In this document: one piece after another, positions 1-6,994 of the stretch
Position numbering within the stretch: the stretch's first letter is position 1
Layout of the letters: every line of letters begins with the position of its first letter
Source of the DNA: CAZGUX01 sp046160045
Lineage (GTDB): Bacteria; Acidobacteriota; Terriglobia; Bryobacterales; Bryobacteraceae
Length of the DNA stretch: 10,044 bases
Direction: 5' to 3'
NCBI GenBank assembly: GCA_046160045.1
Contig: JBJXGR010000101.1
Coordinates: 1 to 10,044, forward strand
Made by a program: the position numbers and the translations under genes
The notes under the pieces: generated by a model
What the model saw: the letters and a program-made list of their open reading frames with translations, nothing else
Database searches by the model: none
Told to the model about the DNA's origin: nothing

Positions 1-275
1 TGTGTGAGGTCCCCGGGGCACGCGTCGCGGAGTCGGCAGCCCAGACTCGGCCGGTCTGGCGTCGCTGAATCTTGGCGGGTGGTGAGCGGAGGAATGGGCC
101 GGAGCGGCGATCCGGGAAGCGACCTACAGTGGGCGGCCGTTTGGGGTCGGAGGGGTTTCTGGCAGATGTCGATGAGCGCCCAGGCCGTGGTGCGGCATGA
201 GGCAAGCCGGGGCGTCCGAAACCGGCGCTAGTCGCCGAGGCGGCTGGAGAAATCTGAGACAGTCCCGCCTGTCCC

Positions 276-299
276 GGTCCTCCTCGGTCCTCCCGGTCC
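276..299. repeat. Short GGTCCTCC-like triplet repeat
   Basis: Three imperfect neighbouring copies of a GGTCC-based unit (GGTCCTCC, GGTCCTCC, GGTCCCC) lie head to tail with 1-2 base spacers. A GACAG/CTGTC inverted pair lies just to the left, around 258-273. No function is evident. It is too short to identify with a known family. Confidence 0.4.
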
Positions 300-642
300 C
301 CAAATCCCAGCAGTAATGGCATGAGCAGCGTATAGCGACGGCACGGAGCCGAAGAAGGCATCTCGCAGGTCAGAAAATTGATCCTGTTTCAGCAGAACCG
401 TAGGGCGTAAACAGGAAGACACCGGCGGTGAGGGCATTGACTCATGCCGCTCAGCGGGCGACGACCCGCCGGTCGATAGGCGGCGAAGTGCAGCATGTGG
501 GAGGCGGAAGCGAAATTGCACCTTGGCGCGAAGAAAGGCGGCCGCACGATCAAAGAGCCACCAGGCAAGAGGCGATCCCGGCATCGGGGCAGGCGGTGCT
601 ATCGGCTCGGAGTCTGAGTGGAAAGAAAGGTGGAATCGCGTT

Positions 643-682
643 GGACGTCCCAGGGCGTCCTCACAGCAGCGCCCGGACGTCC
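643..682. repeat. Strong bulged hairpin
   Basis: GGACGTCC occurs at 643-650 and again at 675-682. Because it is self-complementary, the two copies can pair. Just inside, GGGCG (653-657) pairs with CGCCC (670-674). This gives a 13-bp stem with a two-base bulge and a 12-base loop. It begins a few bases beyond the point where the decayed Ig-like coding sequence (ending near 687) loses its family pattern. It could be a small mobile or REP-like hairpin, or a terminator of the old gene. No T-run follows in either direction. Confidence 0.5.
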
Positions 683-686
683 CTGC

Positions 687-1213
687 TAGGACCGTGCCGC
701 TCGCGAGGGCCTGCACCAAACCGTCCGGTGACACCGTCGCGATGGCGGCGTTGCTCACCGTGTACCGGTCCCGGTGCTCGCTGCCGTCACGGTGAGTCGC
801 CTCGTCGCGTTCGGCGCGTTGAGCCTGGTCAACGGCGCGGTCAGGCTCAAGGTATTGGCAATCGGGGTAGTGGTGCCCAGCGTGATGTTCGCGTCGAATG
901 CGTTGCCTTGGTCCGGGACGACGTTGACCAGGCCGGTCTCACCCGTCCGCCCCACGCCGCCATCGATGCAGGTGGCGCGGGCGCGGACGGTGGCGCCGGA
1001 AAGGGGCGCGAGAACGTTCCACTGGCGCGGGCCGATGTGGGCGATAGGAGCCGGGCGGCCATTCACGATGAGGCGAACGCCGTCAAGACGGAGCGGCAGG
1101 TACTCGGCACGAAAGTCATCCGCGGTCCACGACCGGATCCCTGATGCCAGGTGGGTTCATCGAATGGTGATCCTCCCGCAGGACACCTCTGGTCCGAACA
1201 AGGACGCTTTGAC
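687..1213 (-). pseudogene. Decayed secreted protein gene: TIGR03437-type domain plus Ig-like (BIG2) segment
   Basis: Read leftward on the minus strand, the translation shows CGRITIR, then an in-frame TGA (1157-1159), then THLASGIRSWTADDF. It continues through LDGVRLIVNGRPAPIAHI and GPRQWNVLAP. This is the pattern of the Solibacter TIGR03437 domain (usually IxGTxLA, a WTAxDF segment, LDGVxVxVNGxPA and SPxQxNVLAP). Family members have Gly before THLA, so the TGA looks like a GGA-to-TGA change. Downstream, TRLNAPN and LTVTAAST lead into RYTVSNAAIATVSPDGLV and QALASGTV, a bacterial Ig-like group 2 pattern. This last part lies in another frame, so a one-base shift sits near 768-785. The stop, the shift and the absence of a credible start mark it as a pseudogene. 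Intact relatives are secreted or surface proteins of unknown role. Confidence 0.75.
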
Positions 1214-1711
1214 CGCGCCGTCTTGGTCCAGTTCCGGCAAATCGGACGTTCTCCGATGGAATAGAGGAAACAGATCGTGGGTAGGCCAGGGCGTACAACG
1301 CGTCGTCGATCTCGGATACGAAGGGCCCTTCGTCTCGCAGGCTGGCGTTGAACAACCACGCGTCAACTTGCCGTTGGAAACGGTCAGCGTCGACATGACG
1401 CCGGGCATCGATGCGCCGTGCAGCCAATAGCGTTTTGTGCCCAGCGTGCGGACCAACCACCCCAGGCCAGTGAATAGCACACGGTCACTGCGGGGATCGC
1501 TTGGTAGCAGAGACTTGTCAGAATGAGCGAAAGCGACTGGCCATCAGATAGCTTCATGATATGGGGCGAAGTCCTTGATCCCGTTTCCGTTCGCGCTGAC
1601 AGTGGACCGCTGCTCCTTTGTGGCGAACTTTCCGTTGTGTCCTTTTTCTCCAATTGTCGCCTTAAGGTTTGAAGGCAGCAGTTGACAGCCTTCAATCGTT
1701 AGGAAAGGACA
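1214..1711. other. Non-coding or too decayed to read; upstream region of the crystallin gene
   Basis: No convincing gene. On the minus strand one open frame (about 1270-1400) reads somewhat protein-like (RFQRQVDAWLFNASLRDEG, then FVSEIDDALYALAYP), but I cannot name it. It may be the 5' remainder of the decayed gene at 687-1213. The last 200 bases are visibly more AT-rich and should hold the promoter of the gene starting at 1712. I find no well-spaced -35/-10 pair there. A TTGACA at 1683 lies too close to the start codon to be its -35 box. Confidence 0.4.
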
Positions 1712-2377
1712 ATGAAAATGGTAAACTACAGTTTCGAAGGCAAACGAATCACAAAAGATGAGGCACTGGCAAAGCCGGTAATGGCCGTCGGGTTGTTGGA
1801 ACACGACACTTCGGCGGCAATCGCGTTCGACAATCGTGAGCAGCTTCTCAGCTATCTTTCCGGCCGGAAAGATGCGGAGACTATCTCGAAAGCATTTGCG
1901 CAAGTTGACGCGGTTTACAAACTGAAGGACCGGGACAACAGCAAGTTCCAGGCGCGGCAGGTCGGCACCGTCAAGAGAATCGCAGCCGAACTGGAAGTGT
2001 TGGCTCAGGACGAGGGCCTTCACGTAAACTCGCAGAAGCTCTTCGAACGGGCAACGTCAAAGGCTGATCCAATCGCCGGACCGATCTTCGACCCGTGCCA
2101 ACTCTTCGAACATCCTAATTGCACTGGCCGGCGACTTGACGTTCCCGCGTGGACCGGGTTTCCAGACCTGCGTTGGCATAACTTCGACAACATAACGAGT
2201 TCGATCCGTGTCGGCGCATGGTCGGTCGCGTTGCTGTTTGACCGATACTACTACGACATCTTGCCAAGACCGGAGTGGGGTCGAGTTGTGTCCTTCTGGG
2301 CGCCCCTGTGGTGGAGTATCGACTACAACATCGATGACTACATGAATGACAAAGCGTCGTCGGTCTTCACGACCTGA
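1712..2377 (+). CDS. Beta/gamma-crystallin domain protein
   Basis: The 221-residue product has a C-terminal beta/gamma-crystallin domain of two Greek-key motifs. The first runs from about residue 128 (CQLFEHPNCTGRRLDV) to 167 and holds DNITSS at 159-164. The second covers about 171-221 and ends with NDKASS at 212-217. Both hexamers fit the calcium clamp (N/D)(N/D)xx(S/T)S of microbial crystallins, so calcium binding and calcium-driven stabilisation are expected; Myxococcus protein S is the classic bacterial example. Residues 1-120 are polar, partly helical and not recognised. There is no signal peptide or membrane segment. A purine-rich ribosome site (AGGAAAGGA, 1701-1709) serves either the ATG at 1712 or the ATG two codons on at 1718; spacing from AAGGA favours 1718. 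Base composition is less GC-rich than in neighbouring genes, which may hint at transfer. It faces the sigma/kinase operon. Confidence 0.85.
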   Translation: MKMVNYSFEGKRITKDEALAKPVMAVGLLEHDTSAAIAFDNREQLLSYLSGRKDAETISKAFAQVDAVYKLKDRDNSKFQARQVGTVKRIAAELEVLAQDEGLHVNSQKLFERATSKADPIAGPIFDPCQLFEHPNCTGRRLDVPAWTGFPDLRWHNFDNITSSIRVGAWSVALLFDRYYYDILPRPEWGRVVSFWAPLWWSIDYNIDDYMNDKASSVFTT

Positions 2378-2381
2378 GGGT

Positions 2382-2396
2382 CCTGAGCCGCTCAGG
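2382..2396. terminator. Small hairpin between convergent genes
   Basis: CCTGAG (2382-2387) and its exact reverse complement CTCAGG (2391-2396) flank a three-base loop, starting five bases after the stop codon of the crystallin gene. It has no T-run. It may act together with the larger hairpin that follows. Confidence 0.4.
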
Positions 2397-2409
2397 CTTG
2401 CTGGCGCCG

Positions 2410-2435
2410 GAGGCGGCAGGTATTTCTGCCGCCTC
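2410..2435. terminator. Perfect 10-bp hairpin, likely bidirectional terminator
   Basis: GAGGCGGCAG at 2410-2419 is matched exactly by its reverse complement CTGCCGCCTC at 2426-2435, with a six-base loop (GTATTT). It sits midway in the 83-base gap between the stop codons of two convergent genes, where a terminator for both is expected. Neither side has a clear U-tract, so it is not a textbook intrinsic terminator. Confidence 0.6.
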
Positions 2436-2460
2436 GAACCCTTCATGCGCGACCTGTTGG

Positions 2461-2973
2461 TCACTTCCTTGCGAGTATCACAATCGCGACCTCCACGGGT
2501 TTTGCCGAGCCTGTCTGTGCGCCATCGATCCGGACAGTGTTTCCTTTGACGAACAACTTGGACGCCGCAGCCAAGGCCTTGGGGCTTAGACCGTACCTTT
2601 CCACTTTGGCCCCTAATAGGCAGAGATTCGCCCTTCCCTGGGTGCTGAACACAATCTTGTCGCCGCTCTGAATCTCCAGTCGCAGATCCTTTAGAGCAAC
2701 TCCACCACCCGGCGGGCTGTATTCGAGGCCAAGATCGGCAAGGCGCTTCACACCCCGGCGGTAGAGATCCTCAACCTTGAAGGCCACCGGCAGAGATTCG
2801 GCGGCGGTTCTCGCCAGGCCGCTCTGCGCGAAGCGGAACAGGAATCTGGAGTTCCCCCCAGGCCCCCCGCCGCCTTTCTTGCAAACCAGGTTCAAGTCAT
2901 TCCCGCCATCCCATGACCAGGCAGGGAACAGGAACAGGAATGTGACTAGCAGAATTCGCAGTCCAATGGACAT
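2461..2973 (-). CDS. Small exported protein, third gene of the sigma/kinase operon
   Basis: The product has 170 residues when started at the ATG at 2973-2971. I chose this start because GAGAGGA lies seven bases ahead of it and the protein then begins with a clean signal peptide: MSIGLR, a hydrophobic core (ILLVTFLFLF) and a likely cleavage after PAWS near residue 20. A longer reading from 3072 would put a charged, kinase-overlapping extension before the signal. The mature part has a Gly-rich turn (KKGGGGPGG, 32-40), mixed helix and strand, and two cysteines (C31, C118) that could form a disulfide. It has no lipobox and no domain I recognise. The gene follows the kinase stop by 14 bases, which contain its ribosome site, so it is almost certainly co-transcribed and expressed with the kinase. 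It acts in the periplasm or outside. Function unknown; a ligand or modulator of the kinase sensor is a guess from position only. Confidence 0.8.
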   Translation of the reverse strand: MSIGLRILLVTFLFLFPAWSWDGGNDLNLVCKKGGGGPGGNSRFLFRFAQSGLARTAAESLPVAFKVEDLYRRGVKRLADLGLEYSPPGGGVALKDLRLEIQSGDKIVFSTQGRANLCLLGAKVERYGLSPKALAAASKLFVKGNTVRIDGAQTGSAKPVEVAIVILARK

Positions 2974-2987
2974 CTTTCGATCCTCTC

Positions 2988-5807
2988 TTATTTCTTCTTT
3001 CCCCATCGTATGAGGACGACATTCCTGGCGGCAGTTCCGCGAACGAGCGCGAGCCGCCCATCTCTTGACCATGCAAAAGAGAAGATCTGGTCGGCTTCGA
3101 ATCGGGTAATGCGGGTGGGCGCGCCGCCCTGCAGCGGCTGGCTCCAGATGTTGCCGACCCCGTCTCTCGTGTCAATGTAAGTAAGTGCGCGCCCATCAGG
3201 CGCCCAACGAAGACCCGATTCACGCGGAATCGTGTCGAGCCGGCGAACCGGAGCCGCTGTCTCCGGTAGGCCGGCCCGTAGAGGTAGAAGAGCGACAGTC
3301 CACTTGAAGTCCGGTTCTGTATTGCACTCATACGCGAGGAAGCGCCCATCCGGAGAGATCGCAGGGTTAAATGACAGAGTGCGCGTCAACTGCGCCGGCT
3401 CGCCCCCGTCAATCGGAACGCTCCACAGTGTGGAAGTGCCAGACCGGGCCGATGTGAAAAACACCGTTCTTCCGTCTGGAGAGCACTGGGGTGAAGCGTC
3501 CGCACCCGGCCCGGTTGTCAACTGAGTCCAGTTCCGCCCGTCCGAATCCATTCGCCACAAGTTGCGAAGTCCGCCCCGGTATGAGGAGAGCACAAAATGG
3601 CGCCCCTGTCCGCAAACGGCAATATCCTGCGCGTGTGCGCTGAGCTGTGCGACCTGGCGCCGGCCGGCGCCCCCGGGAAAGAGCATCCAGAGACCCATTT
3701 TCCCCGAAAGAAAGTAGGTGAGAAGCGAATTGCTCGCGGTCCAGGCGATGCCTTCATATCTACCCAGATCACTGGTCACGCGTAGTTCACGCCAGGGGTT
3801 TAGCGAGACTACGGAAACATAGGCAACCGGATCGGTCTGCACCGTCACCAAGGATTCGGAGTCGTCCGTAATACTCAGATCAGAGTATCTTGTCAGGTCA
3901 TCGGTGATCTTCTCGATCTGACCCTGAGGATAGGAAACCCGGACAATCTGACTGGCGAGTGTTGCCCCGGCGGCAAGCGGCACTGCAAGGCTCTTTCCAT
4001 CCGGGAACCAGCCTACGCGCCCGATCCACGGATGGGGCGGCACAACGACACGCTCCGAGCCCCCGGAAACCGCAATCGTCACGACGTTGACTCCGCCGGC
4101 GGCGACCTGCGCCGCACACGCGATCGAGCGGCCATCTGGGGACCAGGACGGACCAGCTGTTGAGAACCACTGAGGGGACTTGCGCTTCGCCAGGACTCGC
4201 TCGCGGGCACCGTCGCTTCCGGCAATCACGAGTTCACTCGAACCCTGGCTCGGATGCGTCCGAACAAAGGCGAACTGTGTGCCATCCGGTGAGTGGGCGA
4301 TTGGGGAATCGATGTTCGCGGCGACTGGTTGAGGCGCCACGCCACCCAGAACCGGCAGCCTAAACAGCGTGCCGATGCTGCTGGCGCCGTACGCGACGTA
4401 ATAGACATGGCTGCTGTCGTTCGAAAAGGTAACGCCGGCAAACCGATCGCGAGACGGCGGGAGAAGCTGACGTTCTCCGGCAGCGTCCGTCTGTCGAATC
4501 CAGAGACTCTGCTGGCCCGCATCCAACGTGGTGTATGCCACGTATTTGCCATCGGGCGAGATGGCGGCCCACCGGCTTCGGCCATCGGTGGTGAGGCGTT
4601 CGATCCGCTTCTCTCCGCCAGCTCCGCGCGGTCCCACAAAACGGCCCAGGTAATGTGACCCGGCAACAACGGCCGCAACCAGAGCCAGCACCGCCGGGAC
4701 CCATCGTGGCCAGCGAAGGCGCAGAGAAGCAACTCGCGACGGCAGAGCGGATGGCGGAGGACGGACCGCATTGAGTTCGGCGAGGAACTCCTCCGCCGTC
4801 TGATAGCGGCACTCGCGCTCTTTGGCCAGTGCCCGCCTGATGATCTGATCGAGCGACTCGGGAACACCCTCACGGTAGCCGGTAAGCCGAGCGGGAGGAC
4901 TCTCCAGAATGGCGACCGCGACGTGGTTCGGCGTGGCGCCGGCAAAGGGAGGACGGCCGGTCACCGTCTCGTACAATACCGCGCCCAAGCTCCACAGATC
5001 CGCGCGGGCGTCCACTGGCTCGCCGCGTAGCTGTTCCGGAGACATGTAGGGCAAGGTGCCTAGCACAACGCCCGGGATCGTCCGAAGGGAACTCGGGCTG
5101 TCCGCGGAGGAGAACAGCCCTGGGGCGAACCGGGCCAAGCCGAAGTCAAGGACTTTGACATAGCCATCGGGCCGTATCTTGATATTCTCCGGCTTGATGT
5201 CGCGATGAACGATGCCACTCCGGTGGGCTGCCTGGAGCGCCGACGCGATCTGAGCGATGATCTCGATTGCCTTGTTCAGCGGCAGGCTACCCCGCGTAAT
5301 CCACTCGCGCAGCGTCTCCCCCGTGACAAATTCCGTGACCAGGAAGGGCCGCCCGATGGATTCGCCGAAATCATGGACGGTCACGATATTTGGATGATTC
5401 AGCAGCGATGCCGCGCGAGCCTCGCGCTGAAAGCGGGCGATGTCGTCGCGCGAATGGAACGCCGCTGATGGGAACTTGATGGCCACGATGCGGCCGAGCC
5501 GGGTATCGCGCGCCCGGTACACTTCACCCATCCCACCGGCTCCCGCTTGATCGAGGATTTCGTACGGTCCGATTCGCTCCCCGGCTTGCAGGACGGTTGA
5601 CAAGCCGATCAAAGCCGCGACTTCCGGCGCCGGCGCTTCCAGAATGCTCGCGGAGTCCTCAAACCGAGCGATCAGCGATTCGACCTCGTGTTGAAGAGAG
5701 AGATCACCGGCACACGCTTCGCGCAGAAATTCGGCGCGCCGTGCCGGCTCGCAATGGAGGGCGGAGTGGAAGAGCCGCTCAACCTCCCGCCACTGGTCCA
5801 CATTCAT
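2988..5807 (-). CDS. Membrane Ser/Thr protein kinase with C-terminal TolB-like (PD40) sensor domain
   Basis: This 939-residue protein is complete. Residues 1-70 are a helical leader (MNVDQWREVERLFHSAL) common in acidobacterial kinases. The Hanks-type kinase domain spans about 82-345: glycine loop GAGGMGEV (89-96), catalytic lysine K111 in VAIK, HRDIKPEN (201-208), DFG (221-223) and SPE (256-258). All key catalytic residues are present, so it should be active. One membrane segment follows (about 369-386). Residues 400-939 are a string of PD40/WD40-like repeats with SPDGKYVAY, SPDGTQFAFV, FPDGKSLAV, SPDGRTVFFTSARSG and SPDGRFLAYE, predicted to form beta-propellers outside the membrane. The start ATG overlaps the sigma gene's stop as ATGA, so translation is coupled. 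The likely substrate is the sigma factor encoded just upstream, as is known for ECF factors paired with Ser/Thr kinases. The sensor's ligand cannot be read from the sequence. Confidence 0.96.
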   Translation of the reverse strand: MNVDQWREVERLFHSALHCEPARRAEFLREACAGDLSLQHEVESLIARFEDSASILEAPAPEVAALIGLSTVLQAGERIGPYEILDQAGAGGMGEVYRARDTRLGRIVAIKFPSAAFHSRDDIARFQREARAASLLNHPNIVTVHDFGESIGRPFLVTEFVTGETLREWITRGSLPLNKAIEIIAQIASALQAAHRSGIVHRDIKPENIKIRPDGYVKVLDFGLARFAPGLFSSADSPSSLRTIPGVVLGTLPYMSPEQLRGEPVDARADLWSLGAVLYETVTGRPPFAGATPNHVAVAILESPPARLTGYREGVPESLDQIIRRALAKERECRYQTAEEFLAELNAVRPPPSALPSRVASLRLRWPRWVPAVLALVAAVVAGSHYLGRFVGPRGAGGEKRIERLTTDGRSRWAAISPDGKYVAYTTLDAGQQSLWIRQTDAAGERQLLPPSRDRFAGVTFSNDSSHVYYVAYGASSIGTLFRLPVLGGVAPQPVAANIDSPIAHSPDGTQFAFVRTHPSQGSSELVIAGSDGARERVLAKRKSPQWFSTAGPSWSPDGRSIACAAQVAAGGVNVVTIAVSGGSERVVVPPHPWIGRVGWFPDGKSLAVPLAAGATLASQIVRVSYPQGQIEKITDDLTRYSDLSITDDSESLVTVQTDPVAYVSVVSLNPWRELRVTSDLGRYEGIAWTASNSLLTYFLSGKMGLWMLFPGGAGRRQVAQLSAHAQDIAVCGQGRHFVLSSYRGGLRNLWRMDSDGRNWTQLTTGPGADASPQCSPDGRTVFFTSARSGTSTLWSVPIDGGEPAQLTRTLSFNPAISPDGRFLAYECNTEPDFKWTVALLPLRAGLPETAAPVRRLDTIPRESGLRWAPDGRALTYIDTRDGVGNIWSQPLQGGAPTRITRFEADQIFSFAWSRDGRLALVRGTAARNVVLIRWGKKK

Positions 5808-6376
5808 GGGGCCGTTCCAGGTTCCAACTCGCGGCTCAACCAGGCTTTGGCCAAGCTCCAGTCACGGATGACTGTATTGGGCGAGACCTGGAGAACGTGC
5901 GCGGTTTCTTCCACGGAAAGGCCCCCGAAATAGCGCATCTCCACGACCTTGCTTTTTCGCGGGTCGAAGGAGCCGAGCCGGTCAAGCGCTTGGTGCAGAG
6001 CCAGGATCTCCTCCGATCGTTGAGGCGAGATGAGCGCCGCTTCTTCCAAATCCAGAGGGTGGCAGCCGCCTCCGCGTTTGAGACGCTTCTGCTTGCGCGC
6101 GTGATCGACCAGGATTTGGCGCATCGATTGAGCAGCGATGGCGAAGAAATGCGCGCGATTCTCGAATCTCTTCCCCCTCTGATCGACGAGGCGGAGGTAG
6201 GCTTCGTTAACAAGGGCAGTGGTTTGGAGCGTGTGGCCGGGCCGTTCGGCGCGCATGTAGCGGCGCCCGATGCGGCGCAGTTCTGCATAGACTATAGGGA
6301 TCAGGTCTTCAAGCGCAGATTGGTCACCCTCACTCCACAGGTGAAGAAGGCGGCTGATTTCCGGTTGCCCCGCCAT
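5804..6376 (-). CDS. ECF-family RNA polymerase sigma factor (TIGR02999 / kinase-associated type)
   Basis: The 190-residue product directs RNA polymerase to a dedicated promoter set. Region 2 spans about 8-100. Its core (ALVNEAYLRLVDQRGKRFEN, then AHFFAIAAQSMRQILVDHAR) fits the TIGR02999 group, abundant in Acidobacteria and Planctomycetes. Region 4 (about 135-186) carries the helix-turn-helix SVEETAHVLQVSPNTVIRDW for -35 recognition. Where classical ECF factors have the acidic DAED of region 2.2, this protein has neutral TTA (T52, T53, A54) before LVNEAYL. In the kinase-linked ECF43 type, phosphorylation of a threonine here supplies the charge needed to bind RNA polymerase. That, with the overlapping kinase gene, argues for control by phosphorylation rather than by an anti-sigma factor; none is encoded nearby. 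The start at 6376 is supported by GAGGAG seven bases upstream. It is first in its operon. Confidence 0.95.
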   Translation of the reverse strand: MAGQPEISRLLHLWSEGDQSALEDLIPIVYAELRRIGRRYMRAERPGHTLQTTALVNEAYLRLVDQRGKRFENRAHFFAIAAQSMRQILVDHARKQKRLKRGGGCHPLDLEEAALISPQRSEEILALHQALDRLGSFDPRKSKVVEMRYFGGLSVEETAHVLQVSPNTVIRDWSLAKAWLSRELEPGTAP

Positions 6377-6382
6377 CGTAAT

Positions 6383-6388
6383 CTCCTC
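6383..6388 (-). promoter_or_regulatory. Ribosome binding site of the sigma factor gene
   Basis: GAGGAG on the minus strand lies about seven bases before the ATG at 6376. It is close to ideal and fixes this start. Confidence 0.75.
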
Positions 6389-6396
6389 GCAAAGGC

Positions 6397-6415
6397 ATTC
6401 TAGCCCGTTTCGGGC
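6397..6415 (-). promoter_or_regulatory. Possible -10 box with adjoining small palindrome ahead of the sigma/kinase operon
   Basis: On the minus strand TAGAAT (6402-6397) resembles a -10 box about 21 bases before the sigma factor start. Immediately upstream is a perfect small inverted repeat, GCCCG and CGGGC around three bases (6403-6415). There is no recognisable -35 hexamer at 16-18 bases, so the promoter may depend on an alternative sigma factor or an activator, or the match may be chance. Confidence 0.3.
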
Positions 6416-6923
6416 AGCGCCGCGCCGCCGCTAGCGGCCATCAACGGGTATTTCGCGCCAGACGACGGCACGAACGGGCAGTATTACCACCCGGTGACGC
6501 AATGCCGGGTCAGCGACTCGACGACCGCCCTGCCCGCGCCCTATGGCGGCCCCATGTATGCGGCGAGAAGCGCACGGACGATCCCGATCCCCACTTCCGG
6601 CTGTGCCGGGATTCCGGCCAACGCCAAAGGCTTCGCGTTGAACGTGACAGCGCTGCCGAGCGGGTTGTCGCTGCCGTTTGTCACCGCCTATCCTGCAGGG
6701 CAAGCGCAACCCAATGCTTCGATCCTGAACGCCTTTGAGGGGCAAGTGGTGACAAGCTCGGCGGATCATCCTTGCCGGAACCAACGGTGCTGTCAACGTC
6801 TACGCATACGAGAAGACGCATGTCGTTGTCGAGGTATCGGGCTTTTTCGGGCGATCCAGCCGGGGCAAGTGCTGTGCCCGCCCATTGCTTCACCCTAACT
6901 TCCGTCCTGCGCGTCAGAACTAA
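6404..6923 (+). pseudogene. Frameshifted 3' remnant of a secreted acidobacterial surface protein gene
   Basis: From the first codon after a stop at 6401 the frame reads AAINGYFAPDDGTNGQYYHP, then VTQCRVSDS, APYGGP, RTIPIP, GIPANAKGFALNVTALP, TAYPAGQAQPNASILNAFEG and QVVTSSA. This order (INGYF, PVTxCRVxDs, GGP, TIPIP, IPxxAxxxxLNVT, PxGQxQPxxSxLNxF) is a repeated domain of large exported proteins in Solibacter-like bacteria. After 6763 the frame breaks. Removing one G of the GG at 6763-6764 restores IILAGTNGAVNVYAYEKTHV and VVEVSGFFG, the normal end of the domain, with a stop at 6921. No start or ribosome site exists for the left end, and the remnant abuts the sigma factor promoter region. It is therefore a truncated, frameshifted relic rather than a live gene. 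Relatives have no firm function. Confidence 0.8.
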
Positions 6924-6994
6924 CACGCTTTAGACCGTCGAATCCGCTGATATGCGCGGCTAGCCGTCCGTGTTCGGATGAACCTGGAGACGCT

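Larger units (their letters stand above)
1..686. other. No recognisable gene
   Basis: I see no protein of known type here in any frame. The open frames have arginine-, glycine- and proline-rich translations typical of non-coding GC-rich DNA. The minus-strand frame that carries the Ig-like remnant (687-1213) stays open down to 228, but its translation loses all family resemblance below about 687. The stretch holds a strong hairpin at 643-682 and a short run of three GGTCC-based units at 276-299. No tRNA or rRNA is apparent by eye. It may be further decayed remains of the gene to its right. Confidence 0.5.

Noticed and set aside
428..1144. Plus-strand open frame of 238 codons
   Set aside because: It is largely opposite the decayed TIGR03437/Ig-like gene, and its translation is arginine-rich without motifs.
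1683..1688. TTGACA as a -35 box for the crystallin gene
   Set aside because: A -10 box at normal spacing would fall on the ribosome site or start codon.
1544..2023. Minus-strand open frame of 159 codons
   Set aside because: It runs opposite the 5' half of the crystallin gene; no family resemblance or ribosome site.
2974..3072. Longer start for the exported small protein
   Set aside because: It would overlap the kinase gene and place 33 charged residues before an otherwise ideal signal peptide; the ATG at 2973 has a good ribosome site.
5597..6403. Plus-strand open frame of 268 codons
   Set aside because: It is antisense to the sigma factor and the start of the kinase, both of which carry clear family motifs; its own translation shows none.
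6924..6994. Possible HigB toxin remnant upstream of the HigA gene
   Set aside because: I looked for the typical toxin C-terminal pattern in all plus-strand frames and found none in these 71 bases.
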